Of a stretch of DNA of 5,613 nucleotides, positions 1 through 5,613 are shown in pieces; positions within the stretch are counted from its first letter, which is position 1; the number at the start of each line of letters is the position of its first letter. The DNA is from Verrucomicrobiales bacterium (GTDB lineage: Bacteria > Verrucomicrobiota > Verrucomicrobiia > Limisphaerales > Palsa-1400): assembly GCA_028293405.1 (NCBI GenBank), contig JAQGOW010000468.1:1-5613 (forward strand). Direction: 5' to 3'. A program made the translations under genes and the position numbers. The notes beneath the pieces were generated by a model that was not told the DNA's origin, ran no database searches, and saw only the letters and a list, made by a program, of their open reading frames with translations.

Positions 1-418
1 CGTAACCAGCGGCGATTATCTCCAGGGATTTTTGCGCGGGACGCGCTCGGCGCTGTACGAGAGCGGGCGGGAATCGATCACGATCACGATCCCGGAAGTG
101 AATGCGTTCAACGTCGGCGCGCTCATCGAGTTGTATGAGCGGGCGGTCGGGTTCTATGCCTCGATCGTCAACATCAATGCGTATCATCAGCCTGGTGTAG
201 AAGCTGGCAAGAAGGCGGCAGGGGTTGTCATTGATTTACAACGCAAGCTTATCGGCGCCCTGACTGATAGTCCGACGAGCGTTGGTGAAATTGCCGCAAA
301 GATTAGCAGCGATGATCTTGAAACCCTCTTCAAGGTTTGCGAACATCTAGCTGCGAACGGACGTCTTAAAAAATCCGAGGGCCTGACGCCGTTTGAGGCG
401 AAGTATTCGGTCGCGTAA
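1..418 (+). CDS. pgi: glucose-6-phosphate isomerase, C-terminal part (5' end outside window)
   Basis: This is the last 138 residues of phosphoglucose isomerase, the cytosolic enzyme that interconverts glucose 6-phosphate and fructose 6-phosphate. The frame is open from base 2, so the start lies upstream of the window, and the stop is TAA at 416-418. The recognisable part is the end of the SIS-type catalytic domain: [15 protein letters not shown], then the helix ending [16 protein letters not shown]. In the family the lysine of the QPGVExGK motif (codon 209-211 here) is the catalytic base/acid lysine, so the active-site element is intact. About 60 residues follow it (from roughly base 230) that resemble a small helical, winged-helix-like tail (SVGEIAAKI...[16 protein letters not shown]). 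I believe such tails occur in PGIs of cyanobacteria and related lineages, but this is from memory. mnmG follows on the same strand after 65 bp. Identity is secure; the role of the tail is unknown. Confidence 0.93.
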   Translation, partial: VTSGDYLQGFLRGTRSALYESGRESITITIPEVNAFNVGALIELYERAVGFYASIVNINAYHQPGVEAGKKAAGVVIDLQRKLIGALTDSPTSVGEIAAKISSDDLETLFKVCEHLAANGRLKKSEGLTPFEAKYSVA

Positions 419-428
419 TTTGGATGAT

Positions 429-444
429 TGTTCCACGTGGAACA
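429..444. other. parS-like ParB-binding site 1, intergenic
   Basis: This is a perfect 16-bp palindrome, TGTTCCACGTGGAACA, that extends to 20 bp of perfect dyad symmetry at 427-446. It fits the bacterial chromosomal parS consensus TGTTNCACGTGNAACA at every defined base. parS is bound by ParB to organise and segregate the origin region. It sits in the short gap between pgi and mnmG, 11 bp after the pgi stop. Location near gidA/mnmG agrees with the usual origin-proximal position of parS. No ParA or ParB gene lies in the window, so the assignment rests on sequence match and on the two sister copies. A transcription-factor operator is the main alternative. Confidence 0.8.
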
Positions 445-483
445 ATTCGATCGTGCACCGTCGGTGGTTTGAATTTGTAACAC

Positions 484-2445
484 ATGTTTGTCTATCCAAA
501 AAAGTATGATGTCATCGTTGTTGGCGCCGGTCATGCCGGTGTTGAAGCCGCGTTGGGAGCTGCCCGCATGGGCTGTGAGACGTTGCTGCTGACAACCAAT
601 CTGGACACCATCGGGCAAATGTCGTGTAACCCGGCTATCGGTGGTTTGGCCAAGGGCCACCTTGCCCGCGAGATCGACGCCCTCGGCGGCGAGATGGGGA
701 AGGTCACGGATATGACGGGTTTGCAGTTCCGGATGCTGAACACAAAGAGGGGTCCGTCCGTCTGGGCTCCGCGTGCCCAATGTGACAAGAAGGCGTATCA
801 ATTTTATTTGAAGTGGGTTTGTGAGAGGCAGGATCGCTTGGATTGCAAACAGGGTCAGACTTCAAAACTCCTGCACAAGGACGGTGAGGTATACGGGGTT
901 GAAACCACGCTCGACGTCCAATATCACAGCGCAACGGTCGTAATCACAACGGGGACTTTTTTGCGCGGTTTGATGCACATCGGTCAAACCCAGCAATCCG
1001 GGGGCAGGGCAGGCGAGGCCGCCGCCATGGGATTGTCTGGATCTCTCACTGAAATCGGTCTAGAGCTCGGGCGTCTCAAGACCGGCACGCCGCCGCGATT
1101 GGTTCGCAAGAGCATCGATTTTTCCAAAACCCAGGAACAGCCCGGTGACGATCCGGTCCCGTGGTTCACCTATTGGAGGGATGATTTGTTCCACGTGGAA
1201 CAAAAGAGTGTTGGGGTTGACGGCGCAGGATTGTTCCACGTGGAACAATCCAAAGAACAAGGGCAGGGGAAGTATCCGCCCGGTTCAATCCTTTCCCAAA
1301 TCAACGGCCAGCTGCCGTGTTACATTACTTACACCACGGACGCCACCGCCGAAATCATCCGCAAGAACATTCACAAGTCGCCGATGTATTCCGGCGTCAT
1401 CGAAGGCGTCGGGCCACGGTATTGCCCGTCCATCGAAGACAAAATTGTGAAGTTCCCGGAAAAGGAGCGGCAACAGCTTTTTCTGGAACCCGAGGGGATT
1501 GTCACCGACGAAATCTACGTCAACGGCTTCTCGACCTGCCTTCCCTTTGAGGTTCAGCACGAGATGGTGCGCACCATTGTTGGTTGTGAGAACGCTGAAA
1601 TCATGCGACCCGCCTACGCGGTCGAATACGACTTCGCTTTCCCGACCCAGCTCCATGCCTCGTTGGAAACGAAGGTTTGCCGCAATCTTTTCCTAGCTGG
1701 CCAAATCAACGGCACGTCCGGTTACGAAGAGGCGGGTGCTCAAGGGCTCATCGCCGGCATCAACGCCGCGCGTCGCGTCCAACAAAAGGACCCGCTCATC
1801 CTGCGCCGCAACGAAGCCTACATCGGCGTGCTCATTGATGACCTCGTGACCAAAGGGACGGTTGAGCCCTATCGAATGTTCACCTCGCGCGCCGAGTATC
1901 GTTTGCTCCTCCGCCAGGACAACGCCGACATGCGCTTGAGCCAAGCCGCTTACGACATCGGACTCTTGCCCGCGCGGAACTACAAAAAATTCGTAGCCAA
2001 AAAGGAAGCCTTCGAGGCCGAGTTGGATCGCTTGGACAATACCCGCGTAGGCCCAGATTCGTTAGCCCAGATTCTTCGCCGAACCGAAACAACCTACGCC
2101 ACCATGCCTTGCGCCCGAACCGACCTGTCGCAGGAAGTCATGCAGCAGGTGGAAATCGCGGTCAAATACGAAGGCTACATAGCGCGGCAAGAGATCGATG
2201 TCGCGAAGCTGAAAAATCTCGAAGACAAACAAATCCCGAGCTGGATCGATTACACCAAGATCCCAAGCCTGCGCACCGAAGCCCGTCAAAAGCTGGCCAA
2301 AATCCAACCCGCCACCCTCGGTCAGGCCTCGCGAATTTCCGGCGTTTCCCCGTCCGACATCGGCCTGCTCATGGTCTGGCTTAAACAAGGTCCGCCGCGG
2401 CAAAAAGCCGAAGCCGATGATGAGGCAAGCTGCAGTTGTGATTAG
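484..2445 (+). CDS. mnmG: tRNA uridine-5-carboxymethylaminomethyl(34) synthesis enzyme MnmG (GidA) with parS-bearing insert
   Basis: This FAD-dependent protein works with the GTPase MnmE to modify C5 of wobble uridine 34 in tRNAs. The N-terminus holds the FAD-binding GAGHAG loop (residues 14-19), followed by the [13 protein letters not shown] segment with Cys48. Family signature 1, [11 protein letters not shown], carries Cys314, and signature 2, [12 protein letters not shown], follows. Cys48 and Cys314 correspond to the two functional cysteines of E. coli (47 and 277, from memory). The C-terminal MnmE-binding helical region ([18 protein letters not shown]) is complete. Length is 653 residues against about 629 in E. 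coli. The excess is a net 36 residues between FTYW (228-231) and LPCYIT (277 on), containing LFHVEQ twice (235-240, 250-255), each encoded by a parS palindrome. The ATG at 484 is chosen because an in-frame TAA lies at 478-480 and the FAD motif begins soon after; no clear Shine-Dalgarno is visible. The tail is acidic and ends CSCD. The gene looks intact and functional. Confidence 0.97.
   Translation: MFVYPKKYDVIVVGAGHAGVEAALGAARMGCETLLLTTNLDTIGQMSCNPAIGGLAKGHLAREIDALGGEMGKVTDMTGLQFRMLNTKRGPSVWAPRAQCDKKAYQFYLKWVCERQDRLDCKQGQTSKLLHKDGEVYGVETTLDVQYHSATVVITTGTFLRGLMHIGQTQQSGGRAGEAAAMGLSGSLTEIGLELGRLKTGTPPRLVRKSIDFSKTQEQPGDDPVPWFTYWRDDLFHVEQKSVGVDGAGLFHVEQSKEQGQGKYPPGSILSQINGQLPCYITYTTDATAEIIRKNIHKSPMYSGVIEGVGPRYCPSIEDKIVKFPEKERQQLFLEPEGIVTDEIYVNGFSTCLPFEVQHEMVRTIVGCENAEIMRPAYAVEYDFAFPTQLHASLETKVCRNLFLAGQINGTSGYEEAGAQGLIAGINAARRVQQKDPLILRRNEAYIGVLIDDLVTKGTVEPYRMFTSRAEYRLLLRQDNADMRLSQAAYDIGLLPARNYKKFVAKKEAFEAELDRLDNTRVGPDSLAQILRRTETTYATMPCARTDLSQEVMQQVEIAVKYEGYIARQEIDVAKLKNLEDKQIPSWIDYTKIPSLRTEARQKLAKIQPATLGQASRISGVSPSDIGLLMVWLKQGPPRQKAEADDEASCSCD
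1187..1202. other. parS-like site 2, inside mnmG coding sequence
   Basis: A second exact copy of TGTTCCACGTGGAACA, with 20-bp dyad symmetry at 1185-1204. It lies in the extra segment of mnmG and is read in frame as L-F-H-V-E-Q (codons 1186-1203). The 16-bp core is identical to sites 1 and 3, which is far beyond chance for a coding region and indicates selection on the DNA itself or recent copying. ParB is the expected ligand if this is parS; that is inference from the consensus match. Confidence 0.8.
1232..1247. other. parS-like site 3, inside mnmG coding sequence
   Basis: A third exact copy of TGTTCCACGTGGAACA, and the most symmetrical of the three: the dyad is perfect over 24 bp (1228-1251). 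It begins exactly 45 bp after site 2, so both are in the same reading frame and this one also encodes L-F-H-V-E-Q. Forty-five base pairs is about 4.3 turns of B-DNA, so two bound ParB dimers would not be on exactly the same face. Confidence 0.8.
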
Positions 2446-2457
2446 GACGGACTCCGT

Positions 2458-2549
2458 TGTAACGCCTCCGCAGAGGGTGTGTAACGCCCTTTGTAACGGG
2501 TAAAACAGTAAAAATCACCAATGTTTACAAGGGTTGTAACGGTGTAACG
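2458..2549 (+). repeat. cluster of five TGTAACG direct heptamers
   Basis: TGTAACG occurs at 2458-2464, 2480-2486, 2492-2498, 2535-2541 and 2543-2549, all in the same orientation, with start-to-start spacings of 22, 12, 43 and 8 bp. Several copies continue as TGTAACGG(G) or TGTAACGCC. A related TGTAACA lies just before the mnmG start (around 476-482). The spacing is irregular, so this is not a simple tandem repeat. It could be a decayed repeat or a set of protein-binding sites. I do not recognise the factor. Confidence 0.6.
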
Positions 2550-2556
2550 GGTCAAA

Positions 2557-2582
2557 CCCCCTGGAAGGGTGGGGGCCCCTTC
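2557..2582. terminator. possible bidirectional terminator hairpin between convergent genes
   Basis: Two mutually exclusive stems are visible. CCCCC (2557-2561) can pair with GGGGG (2571-2575) around a 9-nt loop. Alternatively GAAGGG (2564-2569) can pair with CCCTTC (2577-2582) around a 7-nt loop. Position between converging genes suits transcription termination from either side. There is no U-tract after the hairpin on either strand, so a classical intrinsic terminator is not demonstrated. Confidence 0.3.
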
Positions 2583-2610
2583 AGCATGCTTGATCTCAAG
2601 CTCCCCGCGC

Positions 2611-2689
2611 CTAATCAAGGCTAATCAAGGCTAATCAAGGCTAATCAAGGCTAATCAAGGCTAATCAAGGCTAATCAAGGCTAATCAAG
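2611..2689. repeat. 10-bp tandem repeat array (CTAATCAAGG), about 7.9 copies
   Basis: Seven identical copies of CTAATCAAGG occupy 2611-2680. An eighth copy, matching at nine of ten bases, follows at 2681-2690 (CTAATCAAGT). The eighth unit lies inside the 3' end of the minus-strand Nudix gene and provides its stop codon TAG (complement of 2681-2683) and its last two codons. Because 10 is not a multiple of 3 and each unit contains TAA on the plus strand and TAG and TGA on the minus strand, the array puts stops in all six frames. The perfect identity of seven units implies recent slippage expansion, so copy number probably varies between strains. Confidence 0.97.
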
Positions 2690-3205
2690 TCGAACAGTAG
2701 CTTTATCATAAGAGGTGAAGTTGCGCCATATCAACACGAACGCCGGCGCAAATTCATTTGGTGTCTGGGCGATCCATTTGGTCACCCGATCGCGCCCAAA
2801 CCAATCCCCGCGCTCAATCTCCTCAGGGTGCAAGCTAAACGGACCTTCCGAGTGGCATTTGTAAACCCAAACGAATTCCTGGCCGGTTTCCGAGCACGCG
2901 TCGATCTTGAATAACCGTTGCGGCGGTTGTTCGATCGCCAGTCCAATTTCCTCCCGCAACTCCCGAATCGCGCACGCATCGTAATCCTCACCCGTATCCA
3001 AGTGTCCCGATGACGATGAATCCCAAACCCCCGGATGGGTGTCTTTGCTCATCGACCGTTTCTGCAAGAAAACTTCGCCCCGTGAATTGAACACGAGCAC
3101 GTGAATGGCGCGGTGCTTATGCCCAACCCGATGCACCTCGCTCCGTGGACATTGGCCAATCACCTGGTCGCATTCATCGACGATATCGAAAATCTCTTCG
3201 CTCAT
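2681..3205 (-). CDS. Nudix hydrolase, YfcD-like
   Basis: This 174-residue cytosolic Nudix-fold protein should hydrolyse a nucleoside diphosphate linked to another moiety; the substrate cannot be read from sequence. Residues 67-89 match the Nudix box GX5EX7REUXEEXGU exactly: G67, E73, R81-E82, E85-E86, G88, with the glutamates that bind the catalytic metal all present. The N-terminal FDIVDECDQVIGQ and the central HRAIHVLVFN strand resemble E. coli YfcD and the isopentenyl-diphosphate isomerase type 1 superfamily. The cysteine-containing active site of true Idi is absent (WDSSSSGHL lies there), so I do not call it idi. The ATG (complement of 3203-3205) overlaps the ksgA stop as ATGA, and no Shine-Dalgarno is evident, so translation probably depends on ribosomes finishing ksgA. 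The 3' end is fused to the last unit of a 10-bp tandem repeat, which supplies the stop. It is the last gene of the operon. Confidence 0.9.
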   Translation of the reverse strand: MSEEIFDIVDECDQVIGQCPRSEVHRVGHKHRAIHVLVFNSRGEVFLQKRSMSKDTHPGVWDSSSSGHLDTGEDYDACAIRELREEIGLAIEQPPQRLFKIDACSETGQEFVWVYKCHSEGPFSLHPEEIERGDWFGRDRVTKWIAQTPNEFAPAFVLIWRNFTSYDKATVRLD

Positions 3206-4020
3206 GGTGCGTTCAGAAGTTTGGTCAGTTCGACAAATTGCTCGAGCGAAAGTTTCTCAGCGCGTATCTGGAGCGAGATGCCGAGTTTATTCATGGCCTC
3301 CGTGAGTTGATCGTCCGGCCATTGGGATTTGAGCAGCTTGTGCATCATCTTGCGACGTTGTGAAAAAGAGAGTTTCACGATGCGCACAAACTTCGCCTGG
3401 AGTTCCGGAGAGAGCAACGGCTCTGGCCGCCGCACCAAAGTGATGCACGCCGAGTCGACATCGGGCGACGGAAAAAAACATGATGACGGAATTTTGAACC
3501 AGCCGCGCGATTCGTAGTTGAGCCCGAGCAGCAATGTCAGCAGGCCATAATCATCTGAGTCCGCCTCAGAACAAATTCGTAGCGCCACTTCGATCTGCAA
3601 AGTTACGACAATGCGCTCCGGTTGAGTTGTCGCCAGGGCTAACTCGACAAGAATAGGCGACGCGACAGAGTAGGGCAGGTTTGATACCAATTTCCAGCCT
3701 GCCCAATCACGATGTTGTTTAACGTATGCCAGAGCGTCGTCGTGCAGCAACGTTATACAGTCTGAGAAACGTAGCTGCAATAGCTTGAACAAGCGCTCAT
3801 CCTTTTCAATCGCCAACACTTGCCCGGCCTGTTCGAGGAGCAGTTCGGTTAAAGGTCCGAGCCCGGGCCCGATCTCCAGCACTTTGTCTGATTTCGATAA
3901 CTCAGCTGCCTCCGCGATGCGGTGAAGCTGGTTGGCGTCGTGCAAAAAGTTTTGACCAAGCGATTTGGTGAGCATCAGCTTGTGCTCAGCCAAAATAGAC
4001 TTCATTTCGGTGAGCTTCAT
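3202..4020 (-). CDS. rsmA: 16S rRNA (adenine1518-N6/adenine1519-N6)-dimethyltransferase
   Basis: KsgA/RsmA uses S-adenosylmethionine to dimethylate two adjacent adenines in the loop of helix 45 of 16S rRNA, a late step and checkpoint in 30S assembly. At 272 residues it is close to the E. coli length (273). Visible motifs in order: SLGQNFLHD (20-28), the SAM-binding motif I VLEIGPGLGPLT (47-58), the acidic IEKDERL that follows, the catalytic NLPY (114-117), LQIEVALRI (141-149), FFPSPDVDS (182-190) and the C-terminal-domain motif SFSQRRKMM (218-226). All key residues are present. The ATG at the complement of 4018-4020 shares one base with the upstream aminotransferase stop (TAATG). A GGAAGA Shine-Dalgarno (complement of 4027-4032) sits 6 nt upstream, inside the aminotransferase gene, which supports this start. 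It overlaps the downstream Nudix gene by 4 nt. Confidence 0.97.
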   Translation of the reverse strand: MKLTEMKSILAEHKLMLTKSLGQNFLHDANQLHRIAEAAELSKSDKVLEIGPGLGPLTELLLEQAGQVLAIEKDERLFKLLQLRFSDCITLLHDDALAYVKQHRDWAGWKLVSNLPYSVASPILVELALATTQPERIVVTLQIEVALRICSEADSDDYGLLTLLLGLNYESRGWFKIPSSCFFPSPDVDSACITLVRRPEPLLSPELQAKFVRIVKLSFSQRRKMMHKLLKSQWPDDQLTEAMNKLGISLQIRAEKLSLEQFVELTKLLNAP

Positions 4021-5312
4021 TAAAAATCTTCCATCTCTTCCGCAAGCGCCTGAACCGTTGCGCGCAGTTGGGTAGGGTTGATGATCAACGGCGGTGTGAG
4101 GCTAATGACGTTGGCTGGTTCGCCTTCCGGCAAAAGAACGAAACCGCGCGCGAGAATGCGCTTGATGATGAGCAGCGATTCGTTTGTCGCTGGCACGCCA
4201 TCGCCGCGATTGAGTTCTACGCCAATCAGCAAGCCACGACCGCGAACGTCGACGTTGAGCGTTTTTGATTTGGCGAGCGCACGTAAAAGATTCACCGCAA
4301 TTCCACCGGACGTCGCACTGGCGTCGACCAATTTCCGTTTTTGGATTTCCTGAATTTGCGCGAGCGCCATGGCGCAACCGACCGGATGGCCGAGGAAGGT
4401 GCTGGTATGAATCGCTTCGCCGCTGGAAATCGGCCAGGCGTAATCCATGACGTCAGCGCGGCCAACGCAAGCGGACAATGGAAAGCCACCGGTGAGCGCC
4501 TTGCCGAGGCAAATGAGATCGGGAACAACTTTGTCGTGTTCGCAGGCAAACCATTTTCCGGTGCGGCCGAATCCAGTGTAGATTTCATCAAACACGAGCA
4601 ACGCGCCGAACCGAGTGCAGAGCTTGCGCAGGAGCTTCAAAAATCCGGCGGGCGGTATATTAACACCGCCGCGCACCTGGATCGGCTCGACGAGGACAGC
4701 GCCGATCCTTTTAGAACGGAAAAGTTTTCGAAGCTGAAGCTCCACTTCGGCAAGGTCGGTTTTTGTTTTTGGAAATGGAGAGAAGTGACCAAAGTTTTTG
4801 AGTTGCGATTTGAAAGGGGAACGAAAATGAGCGCGATGAGTCGCGCTGAGAGCGCCGTAGCCGAGCCCATGGTAGCCTGACTCGAAGGCGATGACACCAG
4901 GTTTGCCAGTGGCGAGCATGGCGGTTTTAAGAGCGGCCTCGACGGCTTCAAATCCAGAATTTGTGAAGATGGTTTTTGCGGTGATTGAACCCCAGCGTTC
5001 GAAAGTGATGCGGCTGAGCTCGCGCGCGAGCTGTGCTTTCAATGCATGCGGGTGGACGTCGCCCATTGCGTGTAACAACTTGGCCATTTGTTTTTGGCCT
5101 GCGGCAACGACGCGTTGATTGGCATGGCCCGCAGCAGCGACACCGAACGCGGCGGTGAGGTCGAGGTAGCGTTTGCCTTCGACGTCCCAGACATGCATGC
5201 CGCTTGCGCGTTCCCAGACGATCGGCCAACCGCCTTCGGGATCGATGAACGTGACGTTCGGCGATTCGAAGTCGCGGAGTTGGTTGAGAACGCGTTGTGT
5301 TTTGCTCTTCAC
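4020..5312 (-). CDS. class III PLP-dependent aminotransferase, substrate unknown
   Basis: This is a 430-residue fold-type I, class III aminotransferase of the acetylornithine/GABA/4-aminobutyrate transaminase type. It should move an amino group, usually a distal one, between an amine donor and a keto acid. Features: the N-terminal VWDVEGKRYLDLTAAFGV (41-58), the phosphate-binding segment NSGFEAVEAALK (118-129), FESGYHG (143-149), VLVEPIQVRGG (207-216), the cofactor-contacting DE pair D242-E243 in DEIYTGFGRTG, the Schiff-base lysine K271 in CLGKALTGGFP, and HTSTFLGHP (302-310). All catalytic residues are present. The start is GTG (complement of 5310-5312): the next methionine is residue 39, too late for the fold, and AAAAAGG (complement of 5321-5327) lies 8 nt upstream as a ribosome binding site. 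It begins one base after the queE stop and ends overlapping rsmA by one base. Substrate cannot be assigned; the neighbours do not define a pathway. Confidence 0.92.
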   Translation of the reverse strand: MKSKTQRVLNQLRDFESPNVTFIDPEGGWPIVWERASGMHVWDVEGKRYLDLTAAFGVAAAGHANQRVVAAGQKQMAKLLHAMGDVHPHALKAQLARELSRITFERWGSITAKTIFTNSGFEAVEAALKTAMLATGKPGVIAFESGYHGLGYGALSATHRAHFRSPFKSQLKNFGHFSPFPKTKTDLAEVELQLRKLFRSKRIGAVLVEPIQVRGGVNIPPAGFLKLLRKLCTRFGALLVFDEIYTGFGRTGKWFACEHDKVVPDLICLGKALTGGFPLSACVGRADVMDYAWPISSGEAIHTSTFLGHPVGCAMALAQIQEIQKRKLVDASATSGGIAVNLLRALAKSKTLNVDVRGRGLLIGVELNRGDGVPATNESLLIIKRILARGFVLLPEGEPANVISLTPPLIINPTQLRATVQALAEEMEDF

Positions 5313-5313
5313 G

Positions 5314-5613
5314 TCACACGCCTTTTTGGTCGGGCGGCCAAATGAACTTGTGCATCTGCAGTTGAAATCGCACGGGCAGGGCGTCAGCCACGATTCTCTC
5401 CACGAGTTCGACTCGGGAAATCGGAGTCTGGTTCGCCGGCACCGGCTTCAATGCTTTGTCTTGCTGATGCGGTTGCAATGGACTGACCCAGGAGAAAAGA
5501 ATAGGGCAAAGGTCGGCCAATTTATATTTTGCGAGTTGTTCCTTGGCCCAGTCGTAATCTTGTTGTGTGCCAAGGACGTATTTGATTTCGTCCGTGGATT
5601 TGAGGAGCGGAAT
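5314..5613 (-). CDS. queE: 7-carboxy-7-deazaguanine synthase QueE, C-terminal part (5' end outside window)
   Basis: This is the last 99 residues of a protein whose start lies beyond the right edge. The C-terminal segment VRFQLQMHKFIWPP, preceded by PISRVELVERIVADA and by YDWAKEQLAKYKLADLCPILFSW, is characteristic of QueE. QueE is a radical SAM enzyme that converts 6-carboxytetrahydropterin to 7-carboxy-7-deazaguanine in the preQ0/queuosine route to the modified tRNA wobble base. The radical SAM CxxxCxxC cluster is N-terminal and so not in the window; the call rests on the C-terminus only. The stop TGA (complement of 5314-5316) is separated by one base from the GTG start of the aminotransferase, which makes this the upstream gene of the same operon. 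The promoter must lie outside the window. Confidence 0.85.
   Translation of the reverse strand: MPLLKSTDEIKYVLGTQQDYDWAKEQLAKYKLADLCPILFSWVSPLQPHQQDKALKPVPANQTPISRVELVERIVADALPVRFQLQMHKFIWPPDQKGV

Larger units (their letters stand above)
2446..2680. other. convergent intergenic region, non-coding, repeat-rich
   Basis: This is the 235-bp gap between the mnmG stop and the stop of the opposing Nudix gene. I find no convincing gene in it. It contains five TGTAACG heptamers (2458-2549), small inverted repeats such as CCTC/GAGG at 2465-2476, a G/C-tract hairpin region (2557-2582), a near-palindrome GCTTGA/TCAAGC at 2588-2601, and a 10-bp tandem array starting at 2611. No promoter would be expected here for either flanking gene, because both end at this gap. 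Confidence 0.85.

Noticed and set aside
424..480. Small open frame (ATG at 424, 18 codons) upstream of mnmG, a possible leader peptide
   Set aside because: Most of it is the parS palindrome read as codons, it has no ribosome binding site, and any palindrome of this type gives such a reading. Its in-frame stop is useful only for fixing the mnmG start.
187..801. Open frame of 204 codons on the minus strand
   Set aside because: It runs antisense across the end of pgi, the parS gap and the start of mnmG, all of which are accounted for; the product has no family features.
1187..1247. Assembly error or frameshifted insertion in mnmG
   Set aside because: The insert is a multiple of three, contains no stop, and the conserved protein resumes in frame on the far side.
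2446..2680. Replication origin (oriC)
   Set aside because: The repeat-rich gap near mnmG is suggestive, but I find no DnaA boxes of the TTATNCACA type and no AT-rich unwinding element. No dnaA or dnaN is in view.
2611..2690. CRISPR array
   Set aside because: The repeats are 10 bp and directly adjacent, with no spacers, so this is a simple tandem repeat.
2681..3205. Type 1 isopentenyl-diphosphate isomerase (idi)
   Set aside because: The protein has a complete canonical Nudix box and lacks the active-site cysteine motif of Idi, so a hydrolase of the YfcD kind fits better.
4341..4880. Open frame of 179 codons on the plus strand
   Set aside because: It lies wholly antisense to the well-supported aminotransferase, shows no recognisable motif and has a low-complexity shadow composition.

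Overview
The window looks like ordinary bacterial chromosome from a free-living, moderately GC-rich Gram-negative-type bacterium. The protein flavour (a PGI ending in [15 protein letters not shown] plus a C-terminal tail, and MnmG close to parS sites) makes me lean towards Verrucomicrobiota or a relative. That placement is an inference from memory of the families and is not proven. I see no insertion sequence, phage gene, tRNA, rRNA or CRISPR array.

Left half, plus strand: the 3' end of a glucose-6-phosphate isomerase gene (1-418), a 65-bp gap carrying a perfect parS-like palindrome, then a complete mnmG/gidA (484-2445). MnmG installs the (carboxymethyl)aminomethyl group on wobble uridine 34 of tRNAs together with MnmE. 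This mnmG has an in-frame extra segment of about 36 codons that contains two further perfect copies of the same 16-bp palindrome TGTTCCACGTGGAACA. Each is read as the peptide LFHVEQ. The three sites lie within about 820 bp and match the ParB-binding parS consensus, so the segment appears to be both protein-coding and centromere-like DNA. This is the most unusual thing in the window.

Middle: mnmG and the last gene of the opposing operon converge on a 235-bp gap (2446-2680). The gap holds five TGTAACG heptamers, a GC-rich region that can fold into competing hairpins, and a 10-bp tandem repeat (CTAATCAAGG, about 7.9 copies). The last repeat unit runs into the neighbouring gene and supplies its stop codon.

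Right half, minus strand (read from right to left): the 3' end of queE (7-carboxy-7-deazaguanine synthase), a class III PLP aminotransferase, ksgA/rsmA (16S rRNA dimethyltransferase) and a YfcD-like Nudix hydrolase. Junctions are +1 nt, a 1-nt overlap and a 4-nt overlap, so this is almost certainly one transcript with translational coupling. Three of the window's genes (mnmG, queE, ksgA) act in tRNA or rRNA modification. The roles of the aminotransferase and the Nudix enzyme in that set are not evident from sequence.
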